Assembly: GCA_002105175.1 (NCBI GenBank)
Contig: MCGE01000001.1
Location: forward strand, 1,798,001-1,862,000
DNA length: 64,000 nucleotides
DNA from: Absidia repens
Lineage: Eukaryota; Mucoromycota; Mucoromycetes; Mucorales; Cunninghamellaceae
Direction of reading: 5' to 3'
Under the pieces are notes generated by a model. The model saw nothing but the letters and a program-made list of their open reading frames with translations, was not told the DNA's origin and searched no databases. The position numbers and the translations under genes were made by a program. Numbering within the stretch: the stretch's first letter is position 1; each line of letters opens with the position of its first letter. Shown in pieces: positions 57,543 to 64,000 of this stretch.

Positions 57543-58100
57543 ATGGCTCTAACAGAAAAACAAAAAATGTTGGCAGGGGAACTCTATTATCCTTTCGATC
57601 AAGAGCTTAGCAAGGAGCGAGACGATGCTATTATCAAAATGGAAAAATTGAACTTGGCAGCAGCCGATAGCGAAAAACGCCAACAAGCAGCAAAAGAACT
57701 ATTTGGGCAAATTGGCACCGGAAGTGATGTCAGACCGACATTTCGATGTGATTATGGCTACAATATCATACTTGGCGAACGTGTTGACATTAACTTCGAT
57801 AATATATTTCTGGATGTGGGCAAAATTATTATCGGGGATGACTCAGCTTTGGGGCCATCAGTACATATATATTCTGTCACGCATCCTTTGAATCCTGAAG
57901 AGCGAAAAGGCCATCTCGAACAAGGAAAGAACGTTACTATCGGGAAAAATTGTTGGATTGGTGGTGGTGCCATTATTCTCCCAGGTGTCTCCATTGGCGA
58001 TGGGTCTACTATTGGTGCGGGATCTGTAGTTACCAAAGATATACCAAGCAATGTTTTAGCTGTTGGAAACCCTGCAAAAGTGATCAAGTCCTTCAATTAG
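57543..58100 (+). CDS. Hexapeptide-repeat sugar O-acetyltransferase (Maa/NodL/LacA family)
   Basis: Transfers acetyl from acetyl-CoA to a sugar (maltose, galactoside or related glycans in characterised members). The intronless 185-aa frame equals the bacterial Maa/LacA length (about 183-203). The N-terminal maltose acetyltransferase-type helix reads KQKMLAGELYYPFDQELSKE. The left-handed beta-helix follows: RPTFRCDYGYNIILGERVDI, NFDNIFLDVGKIIIGDDSAL and GPSVHIYSVTHPLNPEERKG, where the His of THPL is the catalytic base of the family, then GKNCWIGGGAIILPGVSIGD, GSTIGAGSVVTKDIPSNVLA and VGNPAKVIK. Intronless structure among intron-rich neighbours and a bacterial-type family make horizontal origin possible, though fungi commonly carry such genes. 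The start is the ATG after GAAAAGATA. Confidence 0.92.
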   Translation: MALTEKQKMLAGELYYPFDQELSKERDDAIIKMEKLNLAAADSEKRQQAAKELFGQIGTGSDVRPTFRCDYGYNIILGERVDINFDNIFLDVGKIIIGDDSALGPSVHIYSVTHPLNPEERKGHLEQGKNVTIGKNCWIGGGAIILPGVSIGDGSTIGAGSVVTKDIPSNVLAVGNPAKVIKSFN

Positions 58101-58185
58101 TGTTAGTTTATAAATGTAGTTAGAGAGTTGCAATGAAGTTTGTTATCTTTTTATTTGATATTATCAGAAAGTAGCAGAATGATCG

Positions 58186-58190
<5 letters not shown>

Positions 58191-58217
<27 letters not shown>
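58191..58217. repeat. (TA)n microsatellite
   Basis: About 13 TA units in the 3' UTR of the acetyltransferase, followed by AATAAA near 58231. Confidence 0.85.
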
Positions 58218-58221
<4 letters not shown>

Positions 58222-58429
58222 CGCGCCTATTCAATAAAGCGTCTTATATATAATTAAATTAACAAATACGCCAGTGTCAAAAATCAAACAATATACATAA
58301 AAAAAAAGGCCTTTATTTAGAAGATGGAATATGAAGGAAATAATATCTACAAATGATGTAATGAGGGATAGGAAAGGGAGAAAAACTATATTTATAACTG
58401 ATGATAAGGGGGGAAGGGAAGACCAATGT

Positions 58430-58810
58430 TCAATGTTGAGATTTGGCGGCTTCGACTTTGAGTTCACAGGGCCGTTCAAATAAATCAGAGTCAACCTTGA
58501 TGAATTGATCGTTGAAGGCTTTCTTGGCATCTTCCTGATGTTTGAAGACAACAAAGCCATATCGCAAAGGCTTCTGTGTTTCAGGGCACTATATACATGA
58601 AAAGAACAACCTGAGGTGAGTTTTTAGAGGGGTGATGATGTCATTGTCACTTACTCGCATCACTTTGTATTCAACTAGATCACCATATTGGGCCAAACTC
58701 TTAATGACTTGCCGAGCATGAGCTAACGAAGGGATGGGTTGTGTTGCTCGAAAAAAAGCCCGGGTTGGGGTTATGTTGCTAATGGATGCGGCAACTGTTG
58801 ATTTTGACAT
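58430..58810 (-). CDS. Small RRM-like protein, possibly mitochondrial
   Basis: Two exons (58655-58810, 58430-58588) join in phase 0 to 315 nt, 104 aa. The chain starts MSKSTVAASISNITPTRAFF. It has an RRM-like pattern: a beta/alpha start QPIPSLAHARQVIKSLAQYG, DLVEYKVMR, then an RNP1-like KPLRYGFVVFKHQEDAKKAF across the intron, ending ELKVEAAKSQH. At about 100 residues it is one RRM domain and little else. The Ser/Thr- and Arg-containing N-terminus without acids until residue 40 could be a mitochondrial presequence; this is inference. Splice sites are clean (GTAAGT, TATAG). I do not recognise a named orthologue. It is convergent with the acetyltransferase gene, 329 bp between stops. Confidence 0.75.
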
Positions 58811-59450
58811 TTTACAATGAGAAGAAGAGGAAAAAAAAAATTCCCACCGAAAATTTTCGAGTAGTTCAAATTCCGACCAGAGTGAATGTCTGCACTGGAA
58901 ATATCTCACTTGAATGGAAGGCGTTTAGGCACAACGCATATATTTCAGCGCAAGACTATCCCTCTTCCACCACCTGCCAGACTATAATAAACCACATATC
59001 CAAACGCCCATCCATCTTCACCCAAAAATCCCGCTCAATCTCATTTGGGAAAATTTCCCCGATTTTTACCCTTAGTTTGCCGGGGACGCAATTATATTCT
59101 GAAGACTCTTAATCTTAATTATTCAAGTGTGATTTATATGGAGACTTCAAGTCATAATTTCATAAAAAATCTAATATTTCCTGTTGATGGGAGCATTCAG
59201 ACGGTGCGTATTGAGTGTGTAATGTTTGGATTTTCTGAATCAGTATTTCACAATAATGTCAAGGATTCCACAAATCGAAATTTATGCACCCAGTAAGATT
59301 TCATTATTACTAATTCGCGCTTTGTAAAAATAAAAATATATCTGTCAGCAACAAAATTCATGTTAGATTTAGCGGCGATTGAAATCAACTAACCTTTTTT
59401 AAGCTGATGGGAGGTTTTTTTTTTCATTCTTTTTGTTTCATTCACGTATC
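58811..59450. other. Divergent intergenic region
   Basis: Upstream region shared by the RRM-like gene (minus) and the FUSC-like gene (plus). Plus-strand frames at 58786-59112 and 59045-59296 have no domains or splice support. No RNA gene was recognised. Confidence 0.5.
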
Positions 59451-62400
59451 ATGCCCAACGACGAAGCTGAAAATGACTCTGCAAATGCACCCAATGAACG
59501 TACTACACTTCCTACCTCCTCTTCTGTGAACAACAAAACCATCAAACAACGCTTTTTCTCATGGTTACCAACACCCGCTCAATTTCGCAAAGATTTAAAA
59601 GCTTCAATAGCTTTGATTATCGCCATGGTCATGACTTTGGATCTTCATTGCAGATCGGTGATTGGTCAAACTGTACTATTAGTGCCAATTGTCGTTATTT
59701 TCTACTTTCCAGTAAGAACCTATGGTAAGACCTTACAACTTTTCCGTTATGCTATGCTATGACACGTTGAACTGACTTTCTTTATATCTATATTTAGGTG
59801 TCCAAACCGAGGTAAGCCCAAGTCTTCCTTCAATATACATAAAAGATTACTTTGATCATACTTACAAATTTCTTCTCTTTTTATCCGCTATTTTAATTTT
59901 GAACTTGATCATTGTTGATATATAGGCGGTAATATATGGTAAGTGGAACAGTGGTGGATCAAATCTGTGTTATTAATAGAAATTTAACGCATATTCCGAT
60001 TGTTTAGGTACTTTTGGTGCTCTTATCAGTGGTCTATACAGTCTGCTTGGTAAGTCGGTCATACAGAATATACTCTAAAAAAAAATTCAGTATGTTTATA
60101 ATGAACGATCATATATAGGGACCTATTTAGCCAATTTGGCAAGAGATCATAGTAATGCAAATCCTATCCAACCTGGGCCGTCTGCTATCTTGGCTGTCTT
60201 TTTATTTTTTGGTACCTTTGTTCTCAACTATGTAAGAATGAAGTTTCACAAAGGTAAATTCAACAAAGAACATTCTATCGACCGAATTTGTAATGCCTAT
60301 CTCTTTTACTTTCCATTTTGTAGCCAATTTTGCCACTGTCAATGCCTGTATTCTCTTATCGGTAAATACAATATTTTTATCATTTTAATCTGATCGTTTG
60401 TACTGACTTTTGAATATTATAGTTTACTATGACTGAAGGTGCTGGTATACCCATTTTTACAACGGAACTGTCGGTAAGGCTATGGAAGAAGATCAGTGAA
60501 TGTCAATTGTGATTTAATCTGGTTTTTTTTCCGGTATGGTTGATAGTGGCTTTTCCTTCGTCCAATCGCTGTCGCGGGTGCAATTGCTCTGGCTGTCAAT
60601 TACTTTTTATGGCCTGATGACAGTGTGGCGAATTATATGCAGGTGCTCCAATCAACCTTGACCAACTGTGAAACGTTCTTTAAAGAAAACTCGGGGGCCT
60701 TTTTGAATATGCAGGCTGATACGGGTGCTTCATCTTTATCATCTCTTCAACAACGACTTCATGGTGGCATATTACTGTTGATTGATTGCAAGCGGGCGGC
60801 TCAGCGTGAAATCCTTTACAGCAAATTGAATGCATCAGACTTTGGTGATTTGACTCGAACGGTGAAAGAAATGTACCCAAGTCTTCATGGTCTTGGCCTT
60901 AGCGTTATTATGGAAAAAGACTTTTTATCGAACTTGGCTCAAGATCCTCTTTTGAAAGAAGCAGCAACAGGTGAACCTGAAAGCTACTCCTCTGGATTTC
61001 AAGATTCTGTGGCCTTGATGAAATCTACCAGCGAACAATTGGTGCAAGCAACAGTGGCATGTCTGGATCAGTGTAAATCAAGTTTGAACAGCTTCCAACC
61101 TCAGACGCGGTCAACGATGGATATCTTCATGTGGCCATTCCCTCGCATCATCTCTTTTGGAAAAAGCAGACATTCTCAACATATGGCGGATATGGAACAG
61201 GCGTCAGAACAATTAAACAACACTGTATATCAACTGGAAATGGCTCTGGAGGCATTTGATCAGACGCAACACTCGAATGGAATGCAGCGCTATTCACAAA
61301 TTTGCTACCAAAAACATCAACATCGGCAAGAGAATACCCAGAATGGTAGCGGCAAGGAAAGCCTATCAGCAACGACATACGGCCCACTCTACCTGGTGTT
61401 TTTGTACCAACACAACATTCGTGAATTCTGTGCACATGTGAAATCGTTGGCCAATATGACCCAGCAATTCCACCAAAAACGGACTTCTAGAAAAATCCAT
61501 CTTCCGCAAACAACGTTAAAAAAGTGGTTTCAAAGAAACAACGAGGTGGATCCAGCTTTTTTCAACAAAGGCAACGCCCAAAACAGCAATTACAGTCATG
61601 GGAATGGGAATGTGGATGGTCGATTAGAAATGGACGACACTGGTGGGGGCATGACTGATACTACAAATCTCAACTTGGTCCAAACAATGACTCGTACGGA
61701 TACTTCACCGGCTGAACAGGATGTGCAAGATGGCTTTGTTAGATCAAGAAATAATGCCGCTACTCGCTCTGGTGCTGCAGGGACTGGTGCTTATTCTCAA
61801 AATAGTCAAGGTACTTCGAGGTTATATATGGATCCCGATGTTTCCCCTCCTTCAACCACGATGGAACGATTCTTCAACAACATATACAACTGTTTGCTAT
61901 GGTTCAAGGATATTGATACAATGTTTGCCCTCAAAACAGCTGTGGGGATGGTGATGCTAGCTATTCCTGCCTGGATGCCTCAAAGTGCTGGTTGGTTTGC
62001 TGATTGGAGAGGTAAAAACTATTGATCGAAACTTAAAAAAAAAAAGATTGGCCCGAGCTAATAAAATTTAATTCTCTTCTTTTATTTTTAGGTCAATGGA
62101 GTTTGATCACTCTGTGTCTCTGGATATTCCCAACACCTGGGATGTTCTTCTTTGGGTAATCATTTTGATAATTGGCCGGAATATTTATCTTACTGATTTG
62201 AATTGTTATTTCCATAGTCTTTATTCGCGTGTTTTGGGGTCTGTTGTTGGTGCAGTGATGGGAATTGTCGTATGGGAAATCACAAGAGGCAACCCTTATG
62301 GATTAGGTGTGGTGTGCTTCATACTGTTTATCCCACTTTATCATGTCTTCTTCTTCAGCGCAGTTTACCGGGTGGCCGGCCTTATGGGGAAAATAACCAT

Positions 62401-63553
62401 GATTTTGGTAAGTTAGATATTTAAAATCAAGTTCGATGACCGGTGATTCACCTTTTTTTTTTCTCGTGCGGCTGTTTTAATAGGTCATCGTTTATGCTTA
62501 CAATTCCGTTTTAGAAGGTGGGAACTACGTTGAACCTGTATATACTGTAGCCGGAAAGGTAAATTATTTAGCCTTACTTTTCCCACGTGCATACTCAATT
62601 TTTTTATATTTATATTATTAGCGGCTCTTAGCGGTGGTTGTCGGCATTGTAGCGGCTGGTATATTGTTGCTTTTCCCTGCCCCAGTACAAGGTCGAGTGG
62701 AACTGCGAAAAAGGCTGGCAAAAACAATACGCGATATTGGAAGACTCTATGGCATTGTGACGGCAGAGTTGACTTCCAGCAAAATGGCGGCCGAGCCCAC
62801 ATTACAACAACAAAAAGCTTTCCGCCGTATTGCTTTAGACATACGACGTCAAATTGCAGATGAAAGAAATTTATTGGCTCATGCGAAATATGAACCTCCA
62901 CTTCGTGGCAAGTTTCAGGCAAAAAGATATTCTCAAATTCTGGAAATTGTTGATAGCTTGGGCGCTCTTGTTACTAGCATGGTAAGACCGTCATTATTGA
63001 TGGATATTAGCCGTTATTGACTAATTTTTGTTTTATGAATTAGGGTCATGCAATACGAACAGTCAATGGAGTGTGGAGAAAGCAAATCGCAACAACATTA
63101 TTGCGTGAACGACGGGAATATGTAAGTTGGAGAAATCAACACTGGTCGAAATTTTATTAATTTTTTTTTTTATTCAAGCTTGCATCAATCATGACCACAC
63201 TGAAGCTCCTATCTACAACATTGGCAGCCAAAACCCCTTTACCTCCTTACATGGTGGAGCCTGCTGAAGCAAGAGCTCGATTTGCGAAAATTTTGGAACA
63301 CCAAATCAATGTCCGTCCTACCGATATGGAAGATCCGTCATTTCCAAGTTATAGTACGTACATGATGAATGGATCTGCTTTTGTAACGGAACTACAGGAG
63401 GTAATAATGGATATAAAATAAAGAATACAAACAAAAATGAAAGGATCAATTATTTTTTTAATACATACTTTTTTATAATATTAGTTATTAGAAGCCGTGA
63501 CAGATCTCGTTGGTGTTGAAGACCCTGAAGAATGGCTCCTATTACATGTGTAA
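59451..63553 (+). CDS. FUSC/ArAE-type membrane protein with DUF2421 (Bre4-related)
   Basis: Fifteen exons (59451-59724, 59798-59811, 59926-59938, 60008-60049, 60119-60253, 60324-60361, 60423-60473, 60547-62011, 62092-62155, 62218-62407, 62484-62558, 62622-62981, 63044-63121, 63179-63400, 63485-63553) give 3,090 nt, 1,029 aa. Two six-helix-like membrane blocks flank a long cytosolic region. The first block has FRKDLKASIALIIAMVMTLD, TVLLVPIVVIFYFPVRTYG, TFGALISGLYSLLGTYLANL and RPIAVAGAIALAVNYFLWPD. The second has LKTAVGMVMLAIPAWMPQSA, SVVGAVMGIVVWEITRGNPY and LAVVVGIVAAGILLLFPAPV, followed by RVELRKRLAKTIRDIGRLYG (DUF2421). The family includes bacterial aromatic-acid/fusaric-acid efflux proteins and yeast Bre4; substrate here is unknown. 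Exons of 13 and 14 nt are needed to keep frame. Stop TAA at 63551. Confidence 0.9.
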
Positions 63554-63861
63554 AATTTATACACGCATATTTATGATTTAATTATTACTTATTAGACACG
63601 CTTTCCATTCACATATTGTATTTTGAAAAATCCTCTCCCATCCAGTATGGACACTTGTAGTATAGAATTATATCTTTTGTCAGCTTCTTTCGTGATGGTT
63701 GTGCAACATCTTTTAGATCTGTCCGCTTATCGGACTTTCAACCCCACATATATAAAATAAAAAAATCCAGTACCTATTTTTTTGTGTCCTTTCATTTTTT
63801 TTTTTTGGTCTTTTCACTCCCGAATACAAACCTATCCATCCACCTACTTTTTTGACAACCC
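63554..63861. other. Intergenic, promoter of the last gene
   Basis: Short spacer with an AATAAA-like signal near 63757 and a T/C-rich leader before the ATG at 63862. Confidence 0.5.
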
Positions 63862-64000
63862 ATGGTATTTCACTCCTCCTTTGCCCCTATTGACATTCCC
63901 ACCAATGGTGTGGCGGAATTGATCTTCGAAAATCGAAACAACATTCCCGATAACAAGCCTATACTGTTGGATGCTCATAGCGATCGTGTGATCACTTTTG
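63862..64000 (+). CDS. 4-coumarate-CoA ligase-like AMP-binding enzyme, 5' end only
   Basis: The frame opens MVFHSSFAPIDIPTNGVAEL and continues IFENRNNIPDNKPILLDAHS then DRVITF to the window end. This matches the N-terminus of fungal 4CL/luciferase-type acyl-CoA synthetases (the pattern S.y..i.iP...l.e.lf, D.pali.d...g...ty). Only 46 residues are visible, before any catalytic motif, so substrate and intron structure cannot be judged. Confidence 0.7.
   Translation, partial: MVFHSSFAPIDIPTNGVAELIFENRNNIPDNKPILLDAHSDRVITF

Noticed and set aside
57543..58100. Bacterial contamination as the source of the acetyltransferase
   Set aside because: It sits between fungal repeats and spliced genes, with a eukaryote-style AATAAA and AT-rich UTRs, so it is part of the same chromosome.
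1..64000. CRISPR arrays, operons, bacterial ribosome-binding sites, rRNA genes
   Set aside because: None seen; spliced genes and a Pol III tRNA show the DNA is eukaryotic.

Overview
The window reads as nuclear DNA of an early-diverging filamentous fungus, most likely Mucoromycota. Genes are split by short GT-AG introns (about 50-110 nt), intergenic DNA is AT-rich with long homopolymers, and the gene set includes an Arp2/3 subunit, a CSL-type transcription factor, a free-standing Met8-type siroheme synthase and a FUSC/DUF2421 membrane protein. I rebuilt most genes exon by exon from splice sites and reading phase, so several models are longer than any single open frame. The phylum is an inference; no marker gene was compared by search.

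Layout, left to right. 59-3037 (-): DNAJC11-type J-protein, 14 exons. 3780-4780: half copy of a dispersed repeat. 5414-5921 (-): small secreted cysteine-rich protein. 7080-9287 (-): ENP2/NOL10 nucleolar WD-repeat protein, divergent from 9595-10698 (+), a peroxiredoxin-fold protein without the expected peroxidatic cysteine. 11450-13513: a 2-kb fold-back repeat. 13659-14726 (+): ARPC4. 15903-19546 (+): CSL transcription factor. 20890-23184 (-): zinc-finger plus PHD protein. 23678-34254 (-): a giant gene of about 3,300 codons with two calponin-homology domains, a very long helical rod and a GAS2-related (GAR) domain, the layout of an animal spectraplakin. 35.8-36.9 kb: repeat relic and a broken inositol polyphosphate multikinase fragment. 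37195-37926 (-): Met8. 39043-41684 (+): long-chain acyl-CoA synthetase. 42572-45752 (+): protein with two histone-fold-like segments and a long disordered tail. 46637-48545: second fold-back repeat. 50673-50745 (-): tRNA-Thr(AGT). 50756-56593 (+): Ty3/Gypsy LTR retrotransposon inserted 10 bp upstream of that tRNA. 57543-58100 (+): hexapeptide sugar O-acetyltransferase. 58430-58810 (-): small RRM-like protein. 59451-63553 (+): FUSC/DUF2421 transporter-like protein. 63862-end (+): start of a 4-coumarate-CoA-ligase-like enzyme.

The genes do not form one pathway. They are mostly housekeeping: mitochondrial membrane organisation (DNAJC11), ribosome biogenesis (ENP2), actin and possibly microtubule cytoskeleton (ARPC4 and the CH/GAR giant), lipid activation (acyl-CoA synthetase, 4CL-like), sulphite/nitrite reductase cofactor synthesis (Met8), and transcription (CSL, PHD).

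Three things stand out. The first is the fungal CH-CH-rod-GAR protein. The second is the retrotransposon: its two LTRs look identical, it sits at a Pol III gene as Ty3 does in yeast, it carries a candidate -1 slippery site, and an internal poly(A) tract followed by (CAA)17 separates its RT/RNase H and integrase frames. The third is a family of fold-back repeats with a conserved core.
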